From CAIPFQ01 sp964641775 (GTDB taxonomy: Bacteria; Chlamydiota; Chlamydiia; Chlamydiales; SM23-39), in assembly GCA_964641775.1 (NCBI GenBank), contig CAZXLK010000077.1:1-7075 (forward strand): DNA of 7,075 nt. Reading direction: 5' to 3'. The notes under the pieces were generated by a model. That model saw only the letters and a program-made list of their open reading frames with translations, was not told the origin of the DNA and made no database searches. The position numbers were made by a program, and so were the translations under genes. Shown here in pieces: positions 1 through 5,541 of this stretch (its first letter is position 1; the number at the start of each line of letters is the position of its first letter).

Positions 1-1
1 G

Positions 2-619
2 CTCCAGGAGGGACAAGTGATGATTGTCTCCATTGTTGGAACGCCCGGAAGAGGGGTCGGCTTTTTGGAGGATTTTGTAAGAGCAGCCTCTTTGGCCAAA
101 GATGCGGGAGCAAAAATCATTGAAGCCAATTTTTCCTGCCCTAATGTGGAAAAATCTGAAGGCTCTTTGTATTCGAACGTGGATGCGGTTTATGAATTTG
201 GGAAAAAAATCAAAGAAGTGATCCATCCAATCCCTCTTCTTATCAAAGTTGGGGTTTTTCCCAACGTAGGAATCATGCGGCAAGTATTTCTTGCTGCTGC
301 AAAAGCGGGCATTGCGGGAATTTGCGGCCTCAATTCGGTGAGCATGAAGATCAGTCCTGCTCTTAGTCCCGAAAGGCCAACGAGCGGGGTTTGCGGAGCT
401 GCAATCCGCGAAGAGGCTCTTGCCTTCATGAAAGAAGCTACCAAGATAAAAACATCAGAAAAGCTTGATTTGGTGCTCCTCGGCTGCGGCGGAATCGTTT
501 TGCCGGAGCATTTCCAAGATATGCTGGATGCGGGCGCCTTGATTGCTATGAGCGCAACAGGTATGATGTGGGACCCTTTTTTAGCAATCAAATGTAAAGA
601 ATTATACCGAGAGGAATAG
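2..619 (+). CDS. pyrD: Dihydroorotate dehydrogenase, class 1-like (5' end missing)
   Basis: The gene enters from the left edge: the frame is open from position 2 and reads sensibly (LQEGQVMIVSIVGT), so the GTG at 17 and ATG at 20 are internal codons and not the start. The product is the C-terminal ~205 residues of an FMN-dependent TIM-barrel enzyme that oxidises dihydroorotate to orotate. Visible family marks are NFSCPN at 128-145, whose Cys (codon 137-139) is the catalytic base in class 1 enzymes, a Lys in LLIKVGVFPN, the NSVSMKI strand, and a GCGG phosphate-binding turn (482-493) followed by an AGALIAMSATGMMWDP stretch. The protein ends at KELYREE, somewhat earlier than the class 1 proteins I remember. 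pyrE follows directly in the same frame, and this context supports the orotate assignment. Another DHODH-fold oxidoreductase is possible, and the class cannot be settled without the N-terminus. Confidence 0.8.
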   Translation, partial: LQEGQVMIVSIVGTPGRGVGFLEDFVRAASLAKDAGAKIIEANFSCPNVEKSEGSLYSNVDAVYEFGKKIKEVIHPIPLLIKVGVFPNVGIMRQVFLAAAKAGIAGICGLNSVSMKISPALSPERPTSGVCGAAIREEALAFMKEATKIKTSEKLDLVLLGCGGIVLPEHFQDMLDAGALIAMSATGMMWDPFLAIKCKELYREE

Positions 620-635
620 ATGTTATACCGAGAGG
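602..635 (+). repeat. 13-bp direct repeat, 21-nt period, spanning the pyrD stop and pyrE start
   Basis: TTATACCGAGAGG occurs at 602-614 and again at 623-635, separated by the 8 nt AATAGATG. The period is 21 nt, or seven codons. The spacer holds both the pyrD stop (TAG 617-619) and the pyrE start (ATG 620-622). The first copy also supplies the GAGAGG Shine-Dalgarno for pyrE. Removing one 21-nt unit would leave an uninterrupted pyrD-pyrE reading frame (KELYREGLKK). The repeat itself is directly visible; a duplication origin is inferred. Confidence 0.85.
609..614 (+). promoter_or_regulatory. Shine-Dalgarno for pyrE
   Basis: GAGAGG lies inside the last pyrD codons, five bases before ATG 620. It supports this start despite the long N-terminal extension it gives PyrE. 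No in-frame ATG, GTG or TTG exists between 656 and the conserved PyrE core near 780, so the only other standard starts are the TTG codons at 638 and 653, also upstream of the palindromic element. Confidence 0.6.
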
Positions 636-1309
636 GATTGAAAAAGCGGGAATTGGACCAGGAGGCCGCGCAAATTTTTTGCTCTGGAGCGAGCAGCTTT
701 GTTCAAGAACAAAGCGCGAGTGAAGACGAAAAATTTGCTGCGAAGCCGACGCCGGCCAAAACCGATTTTTCAATCACGAGCGGTATCTATCAAAAGCTAA
801 AAGATCTCGGATGTATCAAATTTGGTCAGTTTACTTTAAAAAGTGGGATTGTTTCCCCTTATTATATCGATCTTAGGCCAACTATTTCAAAGCCGGAGCT
901 TTTGATCGAAATCGCCGATTTGATTTGGGAAAAGGTAAAACACCTCTCATTTGATCTGATCTGCGGAGTCCCTTATACAGCGCTTCCCTTTGCAACAGCT
1001 CTTTCCCTTCGACAAAATATTCCCATGGTGTTGAAGCGAAAAGAAAAAAAAGAATATGGGACAAAAAAAATGGTGGAAGGGATCTTTGAAAAGGGGCAAA
1101 AATGCCTGATTGTCGAAGATGTGATCACATCGGGACAAAGCATTCTAGAAACTGCAACGGATCTTGAAAACGAAGGGCTTGTAATTGAAGATATCGTAGT
1201 TCTGATTGATCGAGAGCAGGGGGGAAAAGAGCTGATTGAGAGTAAAAATTATCGTTTGCATCCTATCTATTCATTAAGCGGGTTAGATATTCATGCAGCT
1301 AAATCTTGA
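620..1309 (+). CDS. pyrE: Orotate phosphoribosyltransferase, UMP-synthase type, with unusual N-terminal extension
   Basis: The product transfers phosphoribose from PRPP to orotate, giving OMP. The family core starts near residue 52 (SGIYQKLKDLGCIKFGQFTLKSG). It includes SPYYIDLR (79-86), CGVPYTALP (115-123), the mobile catalytic loop RKEKKEYGTKK (140-150) and the PRPP motif CLIVEDVITSGQS (162-174). DREQGGKELI (198-206) and the whole core strongly resemble the OPRT half of human UMP synthase as I remember it. Residues 1-50 do not match the family; about residues 18-39 are encoded by a palindromic element at 670-738. The start at 620 directly follows the pyrD stop (TAGATG). The C-terminus stops soon after YSLSGLD, without the helical linker that joins the two halves in eukaryotic UMP synthase. 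The 3' end overlaps pyrF by 17 nt. The function is secure; whether the extension is harmless, removed or functional is unknown. Confidence 0.93.
   Translation: MLYREGLKKRELDQEAAQIFCSGASSFVQEQSASEDEKFAAKPTPAKTDFSITSGIYQKLKDLGCIKFGQFTLKSGIVSPYYIDLRPTISKPELLIEIADLIWEKVKHLSFDLICGVPYTALPFATALSLRQNIPMVLKRKEKKEYGTKKMVEGIFEKGQKCLIVEDVITSGQSILETATDLENEGLVIEDIVVLIDREQGGKELIESKNYRLHPIYSLSGLDIHAAKS
670..738 (+). repeat. In-frame palindromic repeat element inside pyrE (copy 1)
   Basis: This is a 69-nt element with perfect 10-bp outer arms, GCAAATTTTT (670-679) and AAAAATTTGC (729-738). Pairing can extend through CGC/GCG (667-669 with 740-742) if T739 bulges. Inside is a perfect 9-bp inverted repeat, GCTTTGTTC (696-704) and GAACAAAGC (707-715), two bases apart. 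GAGCGAGC (687-694) and GCGAG (716-720) flank that core. The length is a multiple of three, and no standard start codon lies downstream before the PyrE core, so it must be translated. It encodes a Ser/Glu-rich stretch (CSGASSFVQEQSASEDEK). It has the same size and layout as the element at 2080-2150. Its origin as an inserted repeat is inferred. Confidence 0.75.
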
Positions 1310-2060
1310 ATCTAGAGCGGAGATGGCTACTCACCCCATCTCAAAAAAGCTTCTGCAAATCATGCAAGAAAAAAAGAGCAATCTTTGCCTTGCCTGTGAT
1401 GTGACAAAAAAAGATGCACTTTTGAAATGGGCAGATGCAATCGGGCCCTATATCTCTGTATTAAAGACGCACATCGATATTTTGGACGATTTTACTTTTG
1501 ATGTTGTGGCCCGGCTAAAAAGTTTAAGCATCAAGCATCAATTTTTGATTTTTGAAGATCGAAAGTTCGCAGATATTGGGCAAACTGTCTCTAAGCAGCT
1601 CTCAGGAGGCATTTATCGGATTGCCGAATGGGCAGATCTCATCAATGCCCACATTGTTCCGGGACCCGGCATCATTGACGGCTTAAAAGAAGGAGCTAAT
1701 GGCCAGGGTCTTTTACTTTTGGCAGAGATGAGCTCAAGCGGCACAATGGCTCATGGAGATTATACGGCCCAAGCAAAAGAGATGGGAGAGGCAAGAAGCG
1801 ATTTTGTTTGTGGATTTATTTCTTTAAGAAAATTAAGTAATCAGCCGGGACTTATCCATTTTACACCCGGAATTAAATTGGAAAAAGGTATTGATTCTCT
1901 TGGACAGCAATATCGTAGCCTGGATGATATTTTAAAAAAGAATCAAAGTGATATTGTCATCGTTGGTAGGGATATTATGACTGCAACCGATCCCGTAGCT
2001 AAAGCTGCCCTTTATAGGGAAAAAGCATGGGGAACCTATCTCAGTAAAGATTTTCGATGA
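1293..2060 (+). CDS. pyrF: Orotidine 5'-phosphate decarboxylase, UMP-synthase type
   Basis: The product decarboxylates OMP to UMP, the last step of de novo pyrimidine synthesis. The catalytic charged network is visible: Lys58 and Asp62 in LKTHIDIL, then Asp89, Lys91 and Asp94 in FEDRKFADIG. Substrate phosphate and base contacts sit in HFTPGIKL (189-196), GQQY (204-207) and IVGRDI (223-228). Long stretches such as FLIFEDRKFADIG, WADLINAHIVPG and LLLAEMSSSG match human UMP synthase from memory rather than the short bacterial PyrF type. I chose ATG 1293 over ATG 1323 because RAE just before the second Met matches the segment preceding the OMPDC domain in fused enzymes. Its Shine-Dalgarno is weak (GGG at 1280-1282), so translation is probably coupled to pyrE. 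It lies in the +1 frame relative to pyrE and overlaps its end. The assignment is secure; the exact start is less so. Confidence 0.94.
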   Translation: MQLNLESRAEMATHPISKKLLQIMQEKKSNLCLACDVTKKDALLKWADAIGPYISVLKTHIDILDDFTFDVVARLKSLSIKHQFLIFEDRKFADIGQTVSKQLSGGIYRIAEWADLINAHIVPGPGIIDGLKEGANGQGLLLLAEMSSSGTMAHGDYTAQAKEMGEARSDFVCGFISLRKLSNQPGLIHFTPGIKLEKGIDSLGQQYRSLDDILKKNQSDIVIVGRDIMTATDPVAKAALYREKAWGTYLSKDFR

Positions 2061-2079
2061 GATTTGAGAAGGTTTTTCT

Positions 2080-2150
2080 GCAGATTTTTTTAAGTGAGCG
2101 AGCCGACATACTTGAGAAAAGTAGACGGCGAGCGAGTCTAAAAAATCGGC
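2080..2150 (+). repeat. Intergenic palindromic repeat element (copy 2)
   Basis: This 71-nt structured element fills half of the 138-nt gap between pyrF and the glycosyltransferase gene. The outer arms are GCAGATTTTTT (2080-2090) and AAAAAATCGGC (2140-2150), which pair at ten of eleven positions. The inner stem pairs GCCG (2102-2105) with CGGC (2126-2129) and TACTT (2109-2113) with AAGTA (2119-2123), around a GAGAA loop. GAGCGAG occurs on both sides (2096-2102 and 2130-2136). The layout matches the element inside pyrE: A/T outer arms, GAGCGAGC, central palindrome, GCGAG. It may end or stabilise the pyr transcript, but no T-run follows the inner stem, so I do not call a standard terminator. The rest of the gap shows only a weak AGG ribosome site at 2191-2193. 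Confidence 0.7.
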
Positions 2151-2198
2151 CAAAAAGCGCTCAAAGATCGCGAAATAGATTTAGTGAGATAGGTTCAA

Positions 2199-3161
2199 AT
2201 GCGAGCTATTAAGATATATATCATCCTTCTTAATTGGAATGGGAAGAAGGATACGCTGGAATGTCTTGCATCGCTAAAGAGAGTTCATTTTTCCTATTTT
2301 CAGCCTATTGTTGTCGATAATGGATCCACTGACGATTCTGTAAGCGCCATACGGAAAGCTTTTCCCAATGTTCCCATCATTGAAGCAAAAGAAAATCTTG
2401 GATTTGCAGCAGGCAACAATTTAGGAATTGAATGGGTCCTTACAAAAAAAGCGGAATGGATCCTTCTTCTCAATAATGACACGGTTGTAGATCCGGATCT
2501 TTTGCAAGGATTTATGGAGGCTGTAAAAAAACAGCCAAAGGCAAAAATTTTGGGCGCCAAAATCTACTGCTATGATGAGAAAAAGAAGATTGATCACCTT
2601 GGCGGATTTTGGAAAAAAGGTATTGCCGACTTTCGATCAGATGCGCAAAACCAAATGGATGACGGGATCTCTTTTGAAGAGATGAAAGAGGTCGATTATG
2701 TCTGTGGAGCTGCCCTTTTGATGCACCGGACAGTGCCTGAGACCATCGGCCTTTTGGAGCCAAACTTTTTTCTTTTTTGGGAAGAGAGCGACTTTTGCAT
2801 GCGGGCAAAAAGGGTTGGATTTGAAATCTGGACAGCTCCCAAAGCAAAAGTTTGGCATAAAGTCTCCGCATCTTTTATTGGGGGAAAGCCCCATACCCAT
2901 TATTTTTGGTGGCGCTCGAGGCTTCTTTGGATGGAAAGAAACCTCCCTTTTTCAGAAAGAAAACAAATCTATTCTAAAATTATTTTCCCTGAAATTTGGA
3001 AACATTTTCGATATTATCTTCTCAAATCCATTCAATATCAATTCAATCGCAAACAAATAACAAAACAAAAAGCGCTACGTTATAAAGCAGGCCTTTTTGG
3101 TGCAATTCATTATTGCATGGGCCGTTTTGGCAACTGCCCAACTTGGCTATTGCCTTCCTAG
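2199..3161 (+). CDS. Family 2 glycosyltransferase (rhamnosyltransferase-like)
   Basis: This 320-residue GT-A fold enzyme should transfer a sugar from a nucleotide-sugar donor to a polysaccharide, lipid or glycan acceptor at the cytosolic face of the membrane. Ordered motifs are IILLNWNGKKDTLECLASL (8-26), VVDNGSTDDS (38-47, nucleotide binding), NLGFAAGNNLGI (66-77), the metal-binding region LLLNNDTVVDPDLL (89-102), VDYVCGAALLMHR (165-177), and the acceptor/catalytic segment FFLFWEESDFCMRAKRVGFEI (starting at 190). The C-terminal part is basic and aromatic, ending in a KAGLFGAIHYCMGRFG stretch, which fits membrane association. No other sugar genes are adjacent, so donor and acceptor cannot be named. 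It lies 138 nt after pyrF and 40 nt before sctJ. It reads as an independent gene that is not functionally tied to either neighbour. Confidence 0.9.
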   Translation: MRAIKIYIILLNWNGKKDTLECLASLKRVHFSYFQPIVVDNGSTDDSVSAIRKAFPNVPIIEAKENLGFAAGNNLGIEWVLTKKAEWILLLNNDTVVDPDLLQGFMEAVKKQPKAKILGAKIYCYDEKKKIDHLGGFWKKGIADFRSDAQNQMDDGISFEEMKEVDYVCGAALLMHRTVPETIGLLEPNFFLFWEESDFCMRAKRVGFEIWTAPKAKVWHKVSASFIGGKPHTHYFWWRSRLLWMERNLPFSERKQIYSKIIFPEIWKHFRYYLLKSIQYQFNRKQITKQKALRYKAGLFGAIHYCMGRFGNCPTWLLPS

Positions 3162-3179
3162 CATCTAGAATGGTATAAA
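3150..3179 (+). promoter_or_regulatory. Candidate sigma-66/sigma-70-type promoter for the secretion operon
   Basis: The 40-nt gap before sctJ contains an extended -10 box, TGGTATAAA (3171-3179), with hexamer TATAAA at 3174. A -35-like TTGCCT (3150-3155) stands 18 nt upstream, overlapping the end of the glycosyltransferase gene. Transcription would start near 3186, leaving a leader of only about 16 nt that begins at the Shine-Dalgarno. This is a pattern match only, and the upstream gene may read through. Confidence 0.4.
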
Positions 3180-3185
3180 TAACCT

Positions 3186-3191
3186 AAGGGG
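3186..3191 (+). promoter_or_regulatory. Shine-Dalgarno for sctJ
   Basis: AAGGGG lies ten bases before ATG 3202 and supports that start. The start is also required to give the lipoprotein signal peptide. Confidence 0.6.
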
Positions 3192-3201
3192 CATTATCTC
3201 C

Positions 3202-4077
3202 ATGATCAAACAGCTTTTCCGTTTATGTGCAGTATCCGTTTTATTTCTACTCGCCTCTTGTGAAACCAATCAGACGATTGTCAACAATATAACGGAAAGA
3301 GAAGCAAATGAAATTGTCGTTTATCTTGCATCAAAAGGAATCGAGGCCCAAAAAGTCATAGCTCCCACCACAGGCGCCGGCGCCGCCCCCTCTAATCAAT
3401 ACATGATCACTGTGGCAACAAACCGCTCTGTCGATGCGATGTCTATTTTGAATAAAGTGGGACTTCCAAGAAGACAAGGGACGACCCTTTTGGAGCTTTT
3501 TGCCAAATCAGGCCTTATGTCTTCTGCCATGGAAGAGACTGTCCGTTATCAAGCAGGGCTTGCAGAAGAGCTGAAAAATACGATCCGAAAAATCGATGGC
3601 GTACTCGACGCCGATGTCCAGATTTCCTTTCCGAGCTCGACTACAGCAGGGACCCCTCCTGCCCCGGGAACGCCCCAGCCAAAAATCACAGCAGCTGTGT
3701 ACGTAAAACATCAAGGCATTTTGGAAGATCCAAATAGTCATATTGAGACAAAAATCAAAAGACTTGTATCAGGAAGCGTCAATGGGCTGAGCTTTGATGA
3801 TGTTGCGGTCATTTCCGATCGCTCCCGCATTGCCGATATTACACTTACTCCTGAAGGAGAGCCAATTGGACCAAAAGCGATCCAAACTCATGTGAGCATT
3901 TGGGGCCTTGTGATGACCCAAAGTTCTATCACGAGATTCCGCATAATTTTCTTTGTTTTGATCATCCTTCTTTTATTATCGCTTGCCCTTTCAGGCTGGC
4001 TTGCCTACAAATGCTTCAAAATCCCATTTTTGAAAAGAAAAGAGCCGGAGTTACCCGAAATTCCACCCCCGGCCTAA
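3202..4077 (+). CDS. sctJ: Type III secretion inner-membrane ring lipoprotein (YscJ/FliF family)
   Basis: SctJ forms the periplasmic inner-membrane ring of the type III secretion basal body. The N-terminus is a lipoprotein signal (MIKQLFRLCAVSVLFLLASC) with lipobox LASC at residues 17-20, so Cys20 should be lipidated. Ring-building domain 1 covers about 25-90 (ITEREANEIVVYLASKGIEA, then LNKVGLPRRQG). Domain 2 covers about 115-215 (YQAGLAEELKNTIRKIDGVLDADVQISFP, then IKRLVSGSVNGL). A Thr/Pro-rich loop (146-160) lies inside domain 2. A membrane helix at about 247-270 is followed by a short, basic, Pro-rich cytosolic tail. At 291 residues it is slightly shorter than the Chlamydia CdsJ I remember. 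The next gene's ribosome site overlaps its TAA stop. Gene order with sctL and sctRST identifies the secretion type and argues against flagellar FliF. Confidence 0.93.
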   Translation: MIKQLFRLCAVSVLFLLASCETNQTIVNNITEREANEIVVYLASKGIEAQKVIAPTTGAGAAPSNQYMITVATNRSVDAMSILNKVGLPRRQGTTLLELFAKSGLMSSAMEETVRYQAGLAEELKNTIRKIDGVLDADVQISFPSSTTAGTPPAPGTPQPKITAAVYVKHQGILEDPNSHIETKIKRLVSGSVNGLSFDDVAVISDRSRIADITLTPEGEPIGPKAIQTHVSIWGLVMTQSSITRFRIIFFVLIILLLLSLALSGWLAYKCFKIPFLKRKEPELPEIPPPA

Positions 4078-4079
4078 GG
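4076..4079 (+). promoter_or_regulatory. Shine-Dalgarno overlapping the sctJ stop
   Basis: AAGG begins within the sctJ TAA stop and lies eight bases before ATG 4088. This favours 4088 over the adjacent ATG at 4091 and suggests coupling to sctJ. Confidence 0.45.
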
Positions 4080-4087
4080 TCTAATCC

Positions 4088-4921
4088 ATGATGGAATCTA
4101 GCCTCTGGGTATTAAAAGTCATCTTAAGCAGATTCCCTGATTCAGAACGTGAGCAGTTGGAGCGCTTTCTATCCACAAAGGAGAAAGAAGAGCTGCAGAG
4201 TGTTGAAAAACCGGAAGTAGATATCGAAATTGAAGAGACCCCCCTTTTAGATCGCCTCCACTGGTCCTGGCTTCTTCCCGAAATGCAAAATCTATCTCAA
4301 AAAGAACAAAAGCTTTTTTTAGGAGCTTTTCCCCATGCTACAAGAGAAAATCTTTGCCGCGAATTGAACATCACATCCATTCCGAAAGATACAAATAAAA
4401 TCGTAAAAGAATTTGTCCAACACTCCATATTGCAGCATCTTGCAACAGAAAAGCTTTTACCGGTCTATTGTCTTCCCCCAAATCCTATTTCAGATCTTTT
4501 GAAACTAGATAAACAAAAATTTGTTTCTTTGATCGACACACTAGCCCTTAGCGATCTCGCAGCGGAACTCAAGCAAATTGTAGAGACAAAAATCCTGAAA
4601 AAAATCTACAGTTTCTTTTCAGTTGAGGAGATGAAGTACTTGAAAAAAGCAGCTGCAAATTTTTCCCAGCAGAGCCGTCTTGATTTGAAAAAATGGGATG
4701 GGACTGAAAAATCGCTTCGCAACCTATTGCATAAAAGAGGCCTTGCAAAATTAGCGGTAGCCTTGCATTCTCAGCATCCCGACTTTATTTGGTATGTTTG
4801 CCATCAGCTCGATATTGGAAGAGGAAGCGCAGTGGAAAAAATTGCAGCGCAAACTTTTCCTCCCATGCAAAAGGATGATGCCATCCATCAAATTCAAGAG
4901 ATTATTAAAGGACTTGCATGA
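4088..4921 (+). CDS. Uncharacterised type III secretion operon protein in the sctK position (CT560-like)
   Basis: I do not recognise a defined domain. The position between sctJ and sctL corresponds to CT560 in Chlamydia trachomatis and to SctK genes in other systems. SctK proteins are cytosolic sorting-platform components that link the ring protein SctD to SctQ. The 277-residue product has no signal peptide or membrane helix and looks mostly alpha-helical. An acidic linker (about 34-51) is followed by PLLDRLHWSWLLPEM (52-66), and there are repeated amphipathic helices. The stretch at 208-252 (KSLRNLLHKRGLAKLAVAL, then IWYVCHQLDIGRG) has a rhythm like the helical repeats of the flagellar switch protein FliG, but this is only an impression. 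The gene begins 11 nt after sctJ and overlaps sctL by 4 nt (ATGA). The operon role is likely, while the molecular role is inferred from position. Confidence 0.75.
   Translation: MMESSLWVLKVILSRFPDSEREQLERFLSTKEKEELQSVEKPEVDIEIEETPLLDRLHWSWLLPEMQNLSQKEQKLFLGAFPHATRENLCRELNITSIPKDTNKIVKEFVQHSILQHLATEKLLPVYCLPPNPISDLLKLDKQKFVSLIDTLALSDLAAELKQIVETKILKKIYSFFSVEEMKYLKKAAANFSQQSRLDLKKWDGTEKSLRNLLHKRGLAKLAVALHSQHPDFIWYVCHQLDIGRGSAVEKIAAQTFPPMQKDDAIHQIQEIIKGLA
4907..4912 (+). promoter_or_regulatory. Shine-Dalgarno for sctL
   Basis: AAAGGA lies five bases before ATG 4918, inside the last codons of the preceding gene. It supports the 4-nt overlapping start. Confidence 0.55.
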
Positions 4922-5541
4922 AACTCTTCACTTTAATTTCCGGAAAAGAGATTCGGCTGGAGCCCGGGAAAAAAATCATTCCGGCAAAAGAATTTGCGAC
5001 AGTCCATGATGCTGCAGAAATTGTTGAACTAGCCAAAGTTGAGGCAAAAGAGGCAAAAAAACAATCAGCAGAAGTTGCAAAGGAAGAAAAAAAGCAAGGA
5101 TTTGATCAAGGCTTCTCTGAGGGATTAGAAGCTTTCAACAAGCATCTTTTTGCCCTCGATGAGGAGCTCAAAGAACTTCGAAAAGAGATCCAAAAAAAGA
5201 TGCTCCCTTTAACCTTATCGGCAGCGAAAAAAGTCTTAGGAGAAGAATTAAGGCTCGATCCGGATCGAGTCGTTGATATCGTTTTGAATTCTTTAAAGCC
5301 GGTTACGCAGCATAAAAAAATCATTATCTACGTGAATAAAGATGATTACAACCGTTTAGAAAAATCAAAATCAAAGATTAAAAAGATCTTTGAACACTTA
5401 CAAAGCCTCTCGATTCAAGAAAGAGATGATATTGAACCGGGCGGCTGCATTATCGAAACAGAAGCAGGCATTATCAACGCGCAGCTGGAAAATCAGTGGC
5501 GCGCCATGGAATCTGCCTTTCAATCTTTTATGGGCAAATGA
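4918..5541 (+). CDS. sctL: Type III secretion ATPase stator/regulator (YscL/FliH/HrpE family)
   Basis: SctL is a cytosolic dimer that holds the secretion ATPase SctN and links it to the SctQ sorting platform. The layout is typical: a short N-terminal segment, a long charged Ala/Glu/Lys helix (about 30-95) with the glycine ladder G61-xxx-G65-xxx-G69 (QGFDQGFSEGLE), then the C-terminal ATPase-binding domain. That domain is marked by LTLSAAKKVLGEEL (98-111), VVDIVLNSL (118-126) and the conserved GGCIIETEAGIINAQLENQW region (starting at 175). At 207 residues it is of normal family length. The start overlaps the previous gene by 4 nt and the stop overlaps sctR, so it is embedded in the translationally coupled string. 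The secretion type, not a flagellar one, is set by its neighbours. SctN and SctQ are not in this window. Confidence 0.92.
   Translation: MKLFTLISGKEIRLEPGKKIIPAKEFATVHDAAEIVELAKVEAKEAKKQSAEVAKEEKKQGFDQGFSEGLEAFNKHLFALDEELKELRKEIQKKMLPLTLSAAKKVLGEELRLDPDRVVDIVLNSLKPVTQHKKIIIYVNKDDYNRLEKSKSKIKKIFEHLQSLSIQERDDIEPGGCIIETEAGIINAQLENQWRAMESAFQSFMGK

Noticed and set aside
190..591. Minus-strand open frame opposite pyrD, and similar frames opposite the glycosyltransferase, sctJ, sctL, sctR and sctS genes
   Set aside because: These are shadows of strongly recognisable + strand genes, with no family motifs of their own.
617..619. TAG read as pyrrolysine or suppressed to make PyrD-PyrE
   Set aside because: The stop is followed at once by an ATG with a good ribosome site. 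Nothing in the window suggests amber decoding.
660..676. AGGAGG at 660-665 followed eight bases later by an in-frame ATT, a possible alternative pyrE start
   Set aside because: ATT starts are very rare, and the start at 620 has its own ribosome site. The resulting protein would still contain the palindromic element.
1298..1310. A prfB-like programmed +1 frameshift at the end of pyrE
   Set aside because: The codon before TGA is TCT, not CTT, re-pairing would be poor, and there is no strong upstream Shine-Dalgarno-like stimulator.
670..2150. The two palindromic elements as a CRISPR array or paired transposon ends
   Set aside because: There are only two copies about 1.4 kb apart, they flank ordinary pyr genes, and no transposase or cas gene lies between or near them.
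3373..3384. Perfect 12-bp palindrome GGCGCCGGCGCC within sctJ
   Set aside because: It is explained by Gly/Ala codons in a loop and is short. There is no second copy in the window.
5496..5537. Upstream in-frame ATG giving sctR a 14-residue longer N-terminus
   Set aside because: It would put a polar segment before a clean signal peptide and overlap sctL by 46 nt. The ATG at 5538 forms the same 4-nt overlap seen elsewhere in the operon.
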